A DNA stretch of 64,000 nt, from positions 137,621-201,620 of the forward strand of contig FN648450.1 of assembly GCA_000310025.1 (NCBI GenBank). Direction: 5' to 3'. Of this stretch, positions 1-10,364 are shown piece by piece (positions within the stretch are counted from its first letter, which is position 1; each line of letters opens with the position of its first letter). The DNA comes from Ectocarpus siliculosus. Taxonomy: Eukaryota > Sar > Phaeophyceae > Ectocarpales > Ectocarpaceae. Made by a program: the position numbers and the translations under genes. A model generated the notes under the pieces. The model had not been told where the DNA came from and did no database searches. It saw only the letters and a program-made list of their open reading frames with translations.

Positions 1-904
1 GGATCCGGGCAACCCTAGAGTCACCGTGTCAATGTTTTGCCGGCTGATACATGGCGGGAGCTCGTCAAGCGTGCACAAAAAAACAAACAGACAGGGGTGG
101 TTTGGAGGGCACGGAGAAAGCGTGGTTTGTGTTTCCGAACGGCAAAAAGTCGGCTGCTTGAGAGGAGAGGTGAGCACAAAACTATCCAGCTCTCGTCCTC
201 TAGACCATCGATTCATGTTTTGTTTTCTTGGGTGTCTTCTCCATCAACGGCTCTCATCCGGGTGTGCGTGGTTCAGCAGTGGACGTACTCAACAGGCAGG
301 GAGGCGCGTCGCTGTGAACTCGATGTGTTGAAAAAGTCTTTTTTGGGACGGAGGAACAAGCCCTCTATATTTAAGTGAAAAAATAGACCGAAAAAAACGT
401 TGTGTCCACAACGTTGCGCGCACAACGATGTGCCTCCCTGCCGGCTGAGCGCGGCCACTGCCAACCCACGCACAACCGGATGAGAGTCGTTGATGGAGAA
501 GACACCCAAGAAGATAAAACATGAATCGATGGTCTAGAGGACGAGAGCTGGATAGTTTTGTACTCACATGTCCTCTCAAGCGGCCGACTTTTTGCCGTTG
601 GGAAGCGCTGACGCACGTTTTGGTCTCTTTTTGACACCGAGAACATTTTTTCTCGCACGCACGGAGCGCTATCGCCACATATTGGCGGGCACAGCATCAG
701 CTCAGTGCATCAAGGGTTGTGGGGAGCCCTTGCCGAGCTCGTTACATTCAGTTTCCATGACGCATTTGTGGTTTGTCTGTCACAAATCGTTTGGTAGCAG
801 TAGACCACGATTCCCGCCGCACGTGCGATGCATTTCGAGAAAACCACAAGATAAAGATTTGTTTGCCCATAAAAACGGTACTCAAATGTTCCTCTGGCAG
901 ATAT
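1..904. repeat. Foldback-like repeat block, copy 1 (left part)
   Basis: This block is present again at 7966-8943 with only scattered differences, beginning with GGATCCGG in both copies. It carries a long imperfect inverted repeat and no convincing protein. Short ORFs on both strands are a by-product of the palindrome. The block is interrupted at 905 by a LINE tail and resumes at 1536. It may be a non-autonomous foldback or MITE-type element, but no terminal duplication could be defined because the window begins inside or at its edge. Confidence 0.7.
135..601. repeat. Long inverted repeat (two arms of about 220-235 bp)
   Basis: The left arm runs from about 135 to 370 and the right arm from about 385 to 601. 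Reading the right arm in reverse complement reproduces the left arm with roughly 85-90% identity by eye, for example around the shared CTCTCGTCCTCTAGACCATC. The centre is a short A/T-rich loop. Transcripts through it would fold into a long hairpin. Confidence 0.8.
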
Positions 905-1535
905 CCAACGCTGCACCATTGCACCAACCCCCCAGTAGTGATTTCGTACCATTACAATGTATCGCTGGTTGGTGGCCATGTTTGCGTGTTTGCTTGTTCG
1001 TTAGTGGTCTCTCCACCGTGTGCCTTGTTCTGCCTCATACTTCTTGTTATTTTCGGCCTGGTCCCTCTTTGTCCTCGCCCTTTTTCATTTTCATTTATTT
1101 TCATTTTATTTCTTTTATTTCTTTTTCTCTTCTCCTTACGGTTTCCATTTTTCTCTTTTTTTTTTTTTTTCTCTCTTTTCTTTTTCTCTCTTTTTCTGTG
1201 CCAGATGGCCTTGTCTCTGCTTGCGTTGTGAAGTACCAAGATTGAACCAAGGGGGTGCACCTCTTTCTCTCCGGCCCATGATAGATAGTGACTGCTAGTC
1301 TCAGTTGATACCTCGCATAGCGCGAAGAGGGAGTGGAGGATTCCAGAATATCTGTCGTTGATTTCTATTGACTTGCGGACCCCTCGGGGCCAGTTTATTT
1401 GAGTGTACCTTTTTAGGGTAAGTTAACCTGTGACCACGGGAATCGACCGCGTCGAGTGTTGGATCAGTACGGACATACGAAGGTACTGGGTAGAGAGAGA
1501 TCGGAACGGTTTTTATGTGAAGACAACAACAACAA
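905..1535 (+). mobile_element. Non-LTR retrotransposon 3' tail (or SINE), copy 1
   Basis: The segment starts CCAACGCTGCACC and ends in a short (CAA)n tail after GTGAAGA. It holds a long pyrimidine tract near 1080-1200. A copy starting at the same base lies at 24985-25580, and a diverged relative at 28690-29077. The uninterrupted block at 8871-8880 shows the empty site, so the insertion edges are clear; at most 1-2 bases are duplicated. The identical 5' start in two copies suggests either a defined short element or a recurrent truncation point. Confidence 0.7.
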
Positions 1536-1742
1536 TTCGCGCGCAAATGTTTGATAACATTTGAAGATTTTTTTCAAAGATTTGGCGACCATAAACATGG
1601 GTCTTATGGGAGAAAATCTTCGGCGAAATATTCTCCAACATTTTGAAATGGGGCAAAAGTCGCTCGTTTGACAAAATATTCTCAAACATTTTGAAATGGG
1701 GCAGGTCGCGAAAATGTTTCACACCCTGTACAACTTTAACTA
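1536..1742. repeat. Continuation of foldback-like block and short spacer
   Basis: Bases 1536-1606 continue the block and match 8876-8943. The following spacer to 1742 contains two near-identical stretches around AACATTTTGAAATGGGGCA at about 1638 and 1687. No coding sequence is seen. Confidence 0.6.
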
Positions 1743-2095
1743 ACTAAGTTAGTTGTTTGCCAGACAACTACCGGCTAGTTGTTCGTAAACACCTAGGTGC
1801 GCGCGCTCCTGGAAGAGTAGTCATCTACAGCCAACTAGGTGCGCACCCTCCTGGAAGAGTAGGTGTCTGCAGCCAACTAGGTGCGCACGCTCCTGAAAGA
1901 AGAGTAGGTGTCTGCAGGCAAGTAGGTGCGCACCCTCCTGAAAGAGTAGGTGTCTGCAGGCAACTAGGTGCGCACCCTCCTGGAAGAGTAGGTGTCTGCA
2001 GCCAACTAGCTAGGTGCGCACCCTCCTAGAAGAGTAGGTGTCTGCAGGCAGTAGGTGCGCACACTCCTGGAAGAGTAGGTGTCTGCAGCAAACTA
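1743..2095. repeat. 42-bp minisatellite array 1, left part
   Basis: About seven imperfect units of 42 bp with the core AACTAGGTGCGCACCCTCCT followed by GGAAGAGTAGGTGTCTGCAGCC. The array is preceded by a near-palindrome, TAGTTGTTTGCCAGACAACT. Because 42 is divisible by three, open frames run through it, but these are repeat artefacts. The array is cut at the TA of 2094-2095 by the pogo element and resumes at 6326. Confidence 0.9.
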
Positions 2096-2120
2096 CCGTA
2101 GGTTGCATAAGATATCACAC
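2096..2120 (+). repeat. Left terminal inverted repeat of pogo element
   Basis: Starts CCGTAGGTTGCATAAGATA and differs from the reverse complement of 6301-6325 at one of 25 positions. A TA target duplication is immediately outside. Confidence 0.88.
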
Positions 2121-2339
2121 TTTCATTAGATACCACACCCCCTCAGAAAACGTACACAATACCACACCCGTGTGCTATTTTTTTTAGCCCCCCAAAAAAC
2201 GTTAATTGTATCACACGGTGACATAAGATACCACACCCCCTGAAGTTGGGCCGCATTAAATCGACGGAGCCCCTGCTTGTCACACGGTGTGACAACGTGA
2301 GGACAGAGATCACGACCACACCACCTGCTCGCAAGAGCC

Positions 2340-5300
2340 ATGAAGGCGGACAATGTCGTGGAGGGTGGTGCAGTTAGCAACCCTGCTGAAAGCCCCGCGG
2401 CTCAGACTGCAGTGGGTAAGACTCCGGCGGCGGCCCCACGCTCCATAGCGTCCTTCTTTCCACCCGCCCCGGGGGAACGTGGGGCTGCTCGGACGACTCC
2501 CTCAGCAGCCGCACATGACACCGCACGTACTGCTGAGGCCCGCTCAATAGAATCTACTGCTACTGAGACTCCCACAGCACCGGCTGCGCCTGCCACCGCG
2601 GGTGCCGCTGAAACCTGCGAAGCAGAACCTCTTGCTGAGAATCCCGCAGCACCCACACCCACACCCGAAAAGGCAGCTCTCCCGCCAACCACCAACACCC
2701 TGAGCGCGGCTACTGCTGAGAACCCTGCAGCAGCACCGCGCTGCGGAGAACCATCGTGCACCAACAAGCCCTTGTGGGCAGAGCCAGGGAAGGATATGCC
2801 GGAGTTTTGCGGCAGGCATGCGAAGTCTGGCGACGTCTACATCAAAATAAGGTGTGCGCAGAGCGTCTTGCAGTTTGCAGCACATGGGTGTTTGTGAGGA
2901 TTCTCATGGCTCAAGCAAACCAACGAACTTGCCACGCCTGATTGCCTGATCGATAACCAGATCGAAAAAATAGTGTGATTTTGACGTCGTGTCGTCGCGC
3001 TCGCCTCACTGTACATTGGCATGTACACACTACATTTACATGTAGTTCATATATTCTGGTGTGGCGAAATGTTTACTGGATTGTTTTTTTCACACACACG
3101 ACACGTTTCCGCATACCGTTTTTTGTGTTTGTGATGTTTCGGTAGGAAGACTGCGAAACCCGTACCCAACACGTGCAAATATGTAAACATAACCTCGACA
3201 GCAGTTCGTGCCTGTTTGTGTGAGATACGAAATAGGTGCCGTCAGCTGCTCACCCTCTGTACCTTGCAAGCGTGGACGCCATGACTCTCAACCTGGTGGC
3301 CGTTGTCAGAGCTATCCGCTAGCCATCGTATTTTTGGTACGTTTGCCTGATGGTCGTTGGAGCGAGCGCATTGTTACAGATACTGCACTTAACGACACGT
3401 ATGCTACATGTTTTGTTGCTTCCTCGAACTCATGCGCTTTTCAGGAACGTGCACCTGCCTGAAGCACCGACGACAGCAGCCGCAGCGGCGCCCGTCGGCG
3501 ACGCCATGTTTCCTGGAGAGTCAGAGGAGTGGACAGATGGTTTCGGTGGGCGTCTCGACGGCACGCCGGCCGAGGGCAAGGGCAAGGGCAAGAGGAAAAG
3601 AGAGCCGCTGGAACTGGAGCCACCAAACTTCCCCATTAAGTTTGGTGGTGGCCAGAAACGCAAGCGGTACGATTTGGAATTCAAAGTAAACGCCATTAAG
3701 TACGCGACCATGCAAAGCCCGGGGGCGCAGGGGCCTGGTGGAACCATCGGTGTGTCGTATGCGCAACGAGTGCTTGGGATTCCGGAGAAGATCACACTCT
3801 CTGCGTGGATAAAAGACAGAACAAAGTACGAGAAGCAGCTGGAACAGGCAGACCAGCTCGGGGCCAAACGCAAGAAAAAAGCCCGGAGCGTGAAGTCGTT
3901 CAACACGGGGAGGGTTAGGTCAAACGCTGAGGCCGAGCTCGAACTTCTCGACTGGATCAACGATGTTCGTTCGGAAGCCATCTCTGCCCGCGTCTCTACA
4001 AGGATGATCAAGAACAAGGCGGTATCGCTCAACTCGCTTTGGTTCGGCCCGAGGCCTGCAGCGAACGACCTGGAGGGCAGTAGAAAGTACCGCAACAAGC
4101 AGACTCACTGGTGCAGGAGGTTCCTTAGGAAGAACCGGTTGTCATTCCGGGCGGTTACCAGGCAAGGCCAGAAACTCCCTTCCGGGTGGCCTGCGATTGC
4201 CATGAAAGCCGTCAAGGAATGGAGGGCGCTTCGTCACGGAGGAATCGACGGTGGGGGAGGACGGAGCATGGGGGGGGCAACGAGCAGTGCGCCTTCGAAG
4301 CCACCTCTGTTGTTCAAGGAGGAGCAGAGCTACAGCATGGATGAAACTGCTGTGTGGATGGAGCCCGCTGGCACGTCGACCGTGGCGGTGAGTTCAATAG
4401 TGTTTCTTCGAGTCATGTGCCTGTCTGGTCGTTTCTTGGCATTCCGTGCAAACAGTGGGCATTGTGATGCAACATTTCTTGCCGTACCTACTCAGTGTCC
4501 AGCCAGTAAGGCACGACGTTGGTATTGTGCTTATGCCGGGTTAGAAGTTTCTTACCATTCGCATCCATCATCGCTGTACTGCAAAACCCATACGTTACTT
4601 TGTGCGTGAAGAGCTGTCATTCTCATCTACAAAATCAACTTTGTTCGTCGCCTCTGCTTTCTCTATTGCTTTTTGCTTTTTATTTTTGTCGTTCGCAGCA
4701 CACCGGTCAGAAAGAGGTGGCCATCAAAACCGGTGGAAAGGAAAAGTTGCGGATCACTGCCGTGCTTGCAGCAAACATGAAGGGCGGCAAACTCCCGCCG
4801 CTGCTCATCTTCAAGGGTAAGCCTACGGCGCCGGGCAAAACCCCCGCTGCCAACAGCATCGAACGAGAGTTCAAGGTGGGCAAGGACAAGAAGGGGATAG
4901 TATACCCTCAGAGCGCTGTGTACGCCGTGGACGACAAGGGGTGGCACACGCAGCGCGTCTTCAGGGATGTTTGGCTCCCCCAAGTGTGGAACCGGCGCCC
5001 GGGTCGCGAGGGGGTCCTGGGCAACTACCGTCAGCCGGACACGCTGCTATCGTGGGACGATTACACCGTGCACAAGACAGCCCTGTGCAAGGAAGCGATG
5101 GACAAGTCCAACACGACGCTGTTTTTTGTCCCCGGAGGCCTAACGCCCAAGATCCAGCCTTGCGATGGACTTATCAACAAGCTGTTCAACTCCAACATGT
5201 CCAGGCTCTACGATGACCACATGGCCTCCACCGACGCCGTGCGCAACGACCGCGGCTACCCGGATCCCCCATCGAGGGGATTGCTCGCGCAGTGGGTGAA

Positions 5301-5634
5301 GAAAGCGTGGGATGAAGTGGACCCTGAGAGCATCCGTTCGAGCTGGAAGAAGGCTGGCACGACCGTTGCCTTCGATGGATCTGAGGACGAGGCGTGGGCC
5401 AACAAGGAGCTCAACTCCGACGCCCAAGGGAAACCACTTCGTGCAGACGGCGACGCGGCCGCTGCCGGCGTGGAGGAGGCTGGCCCATCGGAGGAGGGGG
5501 AGACGATGGCCGACTTGTTGGAGGTGTTGGAAATCGACGACGATGACAGCTCGGGAGATGGCGAAGGCAACGATGACTCGGAGGTTGAGGTCATGGCAGA
5601 CTTGCCGGGGGCGGACGTTGTTTGCATAGACTGA
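2340..5634 (+). CDS. Pogo-like transposase with N-terminal EsV-1-7 motif (3 exons, 796 aa)
   Basis: Predicted exons are 2340-2851, 3445-4387 and 4699-5634, with GT-AG introns of 593 and 311 bp. Phases match at both joins (phase 2, then phase 0). Residues 1-130 are Ala/Pro/Thr-rich with PRSIASFF at 33-40. Residues 135-171 form one EsV-1-7-type motif (C135, C140, C157, H160). A basic stretch near 220 is followed by a psq-like HTH (about 241-310) and a CENP-B-like helical region containing a WCRRFLRKN segment. The DDE_1 nuclease core has candidate acidic residues D470 (MDETAVWM), D605/D606 (WDDYTVHK) and D641 (TPKIQPCD), a DD34/35D arrangement. The C-terminus is strongly acidic. The protein should cut and join its own terminal repeats at TA sites in the nucleus. 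All three catalytic positions are present, so it may be functional. The start codon is the first ATG of the open exon; an upstream exon cannot be excluded. Confidence 0.82.
2742..2851 (+). other. EsV-1-7-type cysteine motif within transposase exon 1
   Basis: Spacing is C-x4-C-x16-C-x2-H followed by about ten residues ending in DVYIK. This matches the published EsV-1-7 repeat, known from the phaeovirus EsV-1 and from brown algal proteins such as IMMEDIATE UPRIGHT. The codons end at the splice donor AG|GTGTGC, so the motif closes exactly at the exon edge. Its presence is the main taxonomic clue in the window. Confidence 0.75.
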
Positions 5635-6325
5635 GGTGTCTTGTCTGGTATCTACCTACCGTAGTTGGATGCCATGGTCAAGTCAACCAAAGCTGCTATT
5701 CGAGCCAATTTGTCCTGGGTTTCATATGTTTCGGTAGTCGCTTGTCCTCTTGGTTTCTAGCTTTGGTTGATATGTAGCTGGCACTTGCTTGCGTCCTATG
5801 TGGTTCCAGCTTGAGTGTTGGATGCAAGTCTTGCAAGTGGTTGCGTCGTCCAGGTACCTGTATGCTGTCGTTTTGTCGCACACAACACCGGCACAACCGC
5901 TATGAGGTATCGGTTCTACGTCTTCGTTGTGTACCTGTGCGAAGAATTTCCAAAGGATACTGCGAAAATGCACGTGGGAAAGCATGTACGTGATGGAGTG
6001 GTGTGAGCCATCCTAACTATCACACCTGTTTTACACCCCTTGACGCCCTTTGTACGTGGGTGCCTCCTGTAAGCGCACCGCATCACTCGAGCGACATTAT
6101 TATCACCCCCCCGTAGGTAGGGTCCTGTGAGCGCGTATCATCACACGGGCGAAGTTATCACACCCCCTTGTTATCACACCCCCTGTTGGTGAGACTCTGT
6201 GAGTACACTTTATCACACGGGTGACATAAGATATCACACCCCCTACAGAATACCACACCCGTGTGATAACTTTCGTCCTCCCGAAAACGTTATCACACGG
6301 GTGTGGTATCTTATGCAACCTACGG
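5635..6325. other. 3' untranslated and subterminal region of the pogo element
   Basis: No gene. From about 6015 it holds repeated TTATCACAC and GATACCACACCC motifs in both orientations, mirrored by similar motifs at 2107-2310. It ends in the right inverted repeat (6301-6325). Confidence 0.7.
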
Positions 6326-6377
6326 TAGGTGCGGACCCTCCTAGAAGAGTAGGTGTCTTCAGCCAACTAGGTGCCCG
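6326..6377. repeat. Minisatellite array 1, right remnant
   Basis: The 42-bp unit resumes with TAGGTGCGGACCCTCC immediately after the pogo element and ends after about one and a quarter units. Confidence 0.85.
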
Positions 6378-7317
6378 GGCAGTTGTCAATATAGAACATG
6401 TTCACGTTGTTTGTTGCTCGGGCAATTGTCAACCACATAATCGCACACACTAACACCCAAACACAGACAGGCACGGGCAGATGTCAAAATAGAACTTAGT
6501 ATTAGTTGCGCCACAGGTGCACTACAGGTACTGTACCGCACTACAATACCGCATACGTCACGCACACACACACAGACAGGCTCACTACCCACAGGTATAA
6601 ATAAAGAACAATTTGTTGCTGCCGGTACAGCAGGGCACTACCGCACCCCAAGTACTCGCACTCACATATACACACGGACGGGCAGGTGTCGATATAGAAC
6701 AGTTAGCTGCCGGCGGGGACTACTGCAGACCACGCAGCAGTCGCACACACAGATACACACGGACGGGCAGGTGTCAACAGTCAATACAGAACAGCTGCCG
6801 GCGCAGTAGACTACCACCGCACACCACGCACTCTCTCACACACCCAACACACCACCAAACGAGCGAACAAGCGCACCACATGGCGGCGGCTGTTCCACCA
6901 GCCGACCCAGCCGACCCTACACCAGCACCACCAGCAGATGGTGGCCAGCAAACAGACGGAGGGATTGGTTCGTCGGAAGAAGAGGCAGTGACGGTCGATG
7001 ATGCATGTTCAATTAGTTTTTTTCACGACCCAGCATAAGTGGATGTTGTTTGGCAGGTCTCCCTCGCATAGGAGAGAGCTCCTGGTCATCTGGCTAGGTT
7101 GGCGTGTCATGCTCGCGGATCATCAAACAGCATGCTTGCGTTTGTTGTGGTTCGTTTCACCAGGAATAGGTCGATAAAGGTTCACAAGGTGTAAGGTTTG
7201 GCTGATCTTCCTCGTCTGCACCCCTTTCTGCGCAGAAACGACCTCTCACTGCTACTACTACTGTTAATGCGTTCTCCGTGTAACTCCAGGACAGACTATC
7301 AACTCTAACTAATAAGC
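6378..7317. other. Spacer with diverged short repeats
   Basis: Degenerate copies of ACGGACGGGCAGGTGTC followed by AATAGAACA-like sequence occur near 6380, 6465, 6672 and 6758, so part of this stretch is an old tandem repeat. A small open frame at 6880-7038 (52 codons, Ala/Pro-rich start, acidic middle) has no recognisable domain. No other gene is seen. Confidence 0.4.
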
Positions 7318-7885
7318 CAGCTAAGTTAGTTGTTAGACAGACAACCACCGGCTAGATGTTCGTAAACACTTAGGCGCGCGCGATTCTGGAATAGTAGTCA
7401 TCTACAGCCAACTAGGTGCGCACAAATCTGAACCAGTAGGTGTCTGCAGCCAACTAGGTGCGCACGCCCCTGAAAGAGTAGTCATCTACAGCCAACTAGG
7501 TGCGCACCCTCCTGGAAGAGTAGGTGTCTGCAGCCAACTAGGTGCGCGCGCTCCTGGAAGAGTAGTCATCTACAGCCAACTAGGTGCGCACCCTCCTGGA
7601 AGAGTAGGTGTCTGCAGGCAACTAGGTGCGCACGCTCCTGAAAGAGTAGTTATCTACAGCCAACTAGGTGCGCACACTCCTGGAAGAGTAGGTGTCTGCA
7701 GCCAACTAGGTGCGCACCCTCCTGGAAGAGTAGGTGTCTGCAGTCAACTAGGTGCGCACACTCCTGGAAGAGTAGGTGTCTGCAGGCAACTAGGTGCGCA
7801 CAAATCTGAAAGAGTAGGTGTCTGCAGCCAACTAGGTGCGCACCCTCCTGGAAGAGTAGTTGTCTGGCAAACAACTACCACGGGC
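7318..7885. repeat. 42-bp minisatellite array 2, bounded by an inverted repeat
   Basis: About twelve units of the same 42-bp family as array 1. The left edge has TTAGTTGTTAGACAGACAAC and the right edge GTAGTTGTCTGGCAAACAAC; these are inverted relative to one another. The array therefore resembles a small inverted-repeat element filled with tandem units. Confidence 0.88.
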
Positions 7886-7965
7886 GAGATTAGTAGCCGA
7901 CCGCCCCTTCCGTCCTAACCACCAACCACTGCGCAGCGCACACTCAACGTAGCAAGCTCATAGAG

Positions 7966-8943
7966 GGATCCGGACAACCCTAGAGTCACCGTGTCAATGT
8001 CTTGCCGGCTGATACAAGTACTGTACATGGCGGGAGCTCGTCAAGCGTGCATAAAAAAACAAACAGACAGGGGTGGTTTGGAGGGCACGGAGAAAACATG
8101 GTTTGTGTCTCCGAACGGCAAAAAGTCGGCTGCTTGAGAGGAGAGGTGAGTACAAAACTATCCAGCTCTCGTCCTCTAGACCATCGATTCATGTTTTGTT
8201 TTCTTGGGTGTCTTCTCCATCAACGGCTCTCATCCGGGTGTGCGTGGTTCAGCAGTGGACGTACTCAACAGGCAGGGAGGCGCGTCGCTGTGAACTCGAT
8301 GTGTTGAAAAAGTCTTTTTTGGGACGGAGGAACAAGCACTCCATATTCGAGTGAAAAAATAGACCGAAAAAAACGTTGTGTCCACAACTTTGCGCGCACA
8401 ACGATGTACCTCCCTGCCGGCTGCGCGCTGCCACTGCCAACCCACGCACAACAACCGGATGAGAGTCGTTGATGACGAAGGCACCCAAGAAGACAAAACA
8501 TGAATCAATGGTCTAGAGGACGAGAGCTGGATAGTTTTGTACTCACGTGTCCTCTCAAGCGGCCGACTTTTTGCCGTTGGGAAGCGCTGACGCACGTTTT
8601 GGTCTCTTTTTGACACCGAGAGCATTTTTTCTCGCACGCCCGGAGCGCTATCGCCAAATATTGGGGGGCACAGCATCAGCTCAGCTGTGGGGAGCTCTTT
8701 GCGAGCTCGTTACATTCAGTTTCCATGACGCATTTGTGGTTTGTTTGTCACATATCGTTTGGTAGCAGTAGAAGACCACGATTCCCGCCGCACGTGCGAT
8801 GCATTTCGAGAAAACCACACGATAAAGATTTGTGTGCCCATAAAAACGGTACTCAAATGTTTCTCTGGCAGATATTCGCGCGCAAATGTTTGACAACATT
8901 TTAAGATTTTTTTCAAAGATTTGGCGACCATAAACATGGGTCT
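7966..8943. repeat. Foldback-like repeat block, copy 2
   Basis: Matches 1-904 plus 1536-1606 almost continuously. Its inverted-repeat arms lie at about 8111-8345 and 8360-8581. It lacks the LINE tail found in copy 1, so it provides the empty target site. Sequence homology stops near 8943, where a LINE reverse transcriptase fragment begins. Confidence 0.8.
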
Positions 8944-8945
8944 CA

Positions 8946-9960
8946 CACACTTTATTGAGCAACGCCCAAACACCCGCGGGTGCGCATGGACGGCGGAGAA
9001 CTATCGGACTGGTTCTTCGTCACACAGGGCGCGCGACAAGGATGTGTGCTATGTATCCCCACTGCTGTTCAACATCTTCTTCGCCGAGGTCCTCGAGGTC
9101 GTCGTTATCCGATTCAGCGAGGATGATGTTGTTCTGCGGAACCTGGTGTGCTTGGAGGAGGGGAAGACGGAAGCGGGGGGGGGGGAGGAGACGCCCCTTG
9201 ACCGAGTACGGAGGGCAGTATGGGGGATGCTGTATGCCGATGATGCCGGCGTCGTATCGAGGTCTGCAGAAGGACTGGCGAGAATGATGACCATCATTGA
9301 TGAGCTGTTCGGAGAGTTCGGGCTAACGGTGTCGGAGAAGAAGACGGAGACGCTCCTGATGCGCGCGAAGGACAAGTCGACTACAAGATCACAGCCCCCC
9401 CCGCCTCCGCCTCCACCGCTGACCATCGAAGCCGCGGGACATAAATACGCCCAGACGACCGAGTTCCGGTACCTCGGTGGCCTCGTCAACGAACATGGCG
9501 ACCTCACCCGGGAGATCAACTACAGGAGCAGAGGAGCATGGGCGTGCCTCAGGCGATGTGGCCAGGAACTCTTCGACAGACCGAGAGCGTCATTCCGACT
9601 CAAGATCCGCCTCTTCCAGACGGAGGCGATGGAGGCACTGCTGTACGGCTGCATGACATGGTCACCACTCAGCGGCCACTATCAGACATTGCGGTCGACA
9701 CACCACCGACTGCTCCTTCGAGTTATCGGGTACAAGCGCAAGAAAGACACCTCCAGGCAGCTCTCTTACGCCCAGACGCTGAAGAAGATCGAATGCCAGA
9801 CTTTGAAGCCACGATCCGACAACGACGCCTACTGTTCGCGGGAGCACTGGCAAGGCAGCCGGACGGGCGACTCCCGAAACGACTGATGCTCGGCGAGCTG
9901 GCGGGGGGGGAGAAGCCACGTAGAGGGGGACAGGAACAGAACTGCACAGGTGGCCGGTGG
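8946..9960 (+). pseudogene. LINE reverse transcriptase fragment, frame-disrupted
   Basis: The fragment begins within the reverse transcriptase domain: a GARQGCV-like motif lies in one frame near 9027-9050, and SPLLFNIFFAEVLE follows in the next frame, so one base-level disruption separates them. YADDAGVVSRS marks the catalytic centre (about 9232-9264), followed by a thumb region with FRYLGGLV and LLYGCMTW. Near 9795 the C-terminal part switches frame again to IRQRRLLFAGALARQPDGRL and LPKRLMLGEL. This order is typical of RTE/CFDP2-like and related clades. The endonuclease and 5' half are missing. A proline run is encoded by a CCN tract near 9397-9420. It is a 5'-truncated, inactive copy abutting the foldback block. 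Confidence 0.75.
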
Positions 9961-10364
9961 GGCACGTTATGGGAGGTTATGCCCGCGCATAACCTCCCCA
10001 GGTTGGATATACGCTGTATAACCTCTTCATGCTGGGTTACCAACCGCTGGTTTTCTATCGGATTAGGAAATCAATTTTAACCTTGCCTTGTCGGGCTGGC
10101 AACCTCGATCCAAAACAAATGGGTGCAAGCTCGCCCGCAGCTGGGTGACAATCACCCCACCCAGCGACGCGAGCCTTCGCGTCGAGGCCAGGAACAATCC
10201 CACACAAGGATTGCGAAGCACACACACAAGGAAGGAGCACACCACACGAGGATGATGATTGGGCGATAAACAAAAAAAAATGTGGTACTCCCTCAGGTCC
10301 GAAACGTGAGCTCGATCACGTAAGCCGGGGGATCCCGCACGCAGTAAAAGTACGCCGGGAAGAG
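9961..10364. other. LINE 3' flank with two small hairpins; no gene
   Basis: A perfect short palindrome lies near 9968-9999 (GGGAGGTTATG and its complement) and a hairpin near 10164-10183 (CGACGCGA/TCGCGTCG). The rest has no coding potential. It could be the untranslated end of the LINE copy. Confidence 0.4.

Larger units (their letters stand above)
2096..6325 (+). mobile_element. Complete pogo-type (Tc1/mariner superfamily) DNA transposon, 4230 bp
   Basis: The ends are inverted repeats that begin CCGTAGGTTGCATAAGATA on each strand; the outer 25 bases (2096-2120 and 6301-6325) match at 24 positions. A TA dinucleotide lies on each side (2094-2095 and 6326-6327). Removing the element with one TA restores a normal minisatellite unit, so the boundaries are well supported. 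Several copies of TATCACAC- and ATACCACACC-like motifs lie within about 300 bp of both ends, on both strands, and are probably transposase binding sites. The transposase gene reads plus. Confidence 0.88.

Noticed and set aside
26-678. ORFs on both strands of the foldback block (and 8002-8676)
   Set aside because: They are mirror images produced by the inverted repeat and differ between the two block copies.
1020-1298. Phe/Leu-rich frames in the pyrimidine tract
   Set aside because: Low-complexity translation of the T/C tract in a LINE tail.
1757-2029. Open frames through the 42-bp arrays (also 7650-7874)
   Set aside because: The unit length is a multiple of three, so frames stay open by construction; there is no start context or domain.
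2340-2851. Exon 1 as an insertion of a viral EsV-1-7 gene
   Set aside because: Only one motif is present, it is followed by a host-type splice donor, and the exon lies inside intact transposon ends; a fused exon is the simpler reading.
9049-9519. Minus-strand ORF opposite the LINE reverse transcriptase
   Set aside because: Shadow frame; the plus strand carries clear reverse transcriptase motifs.
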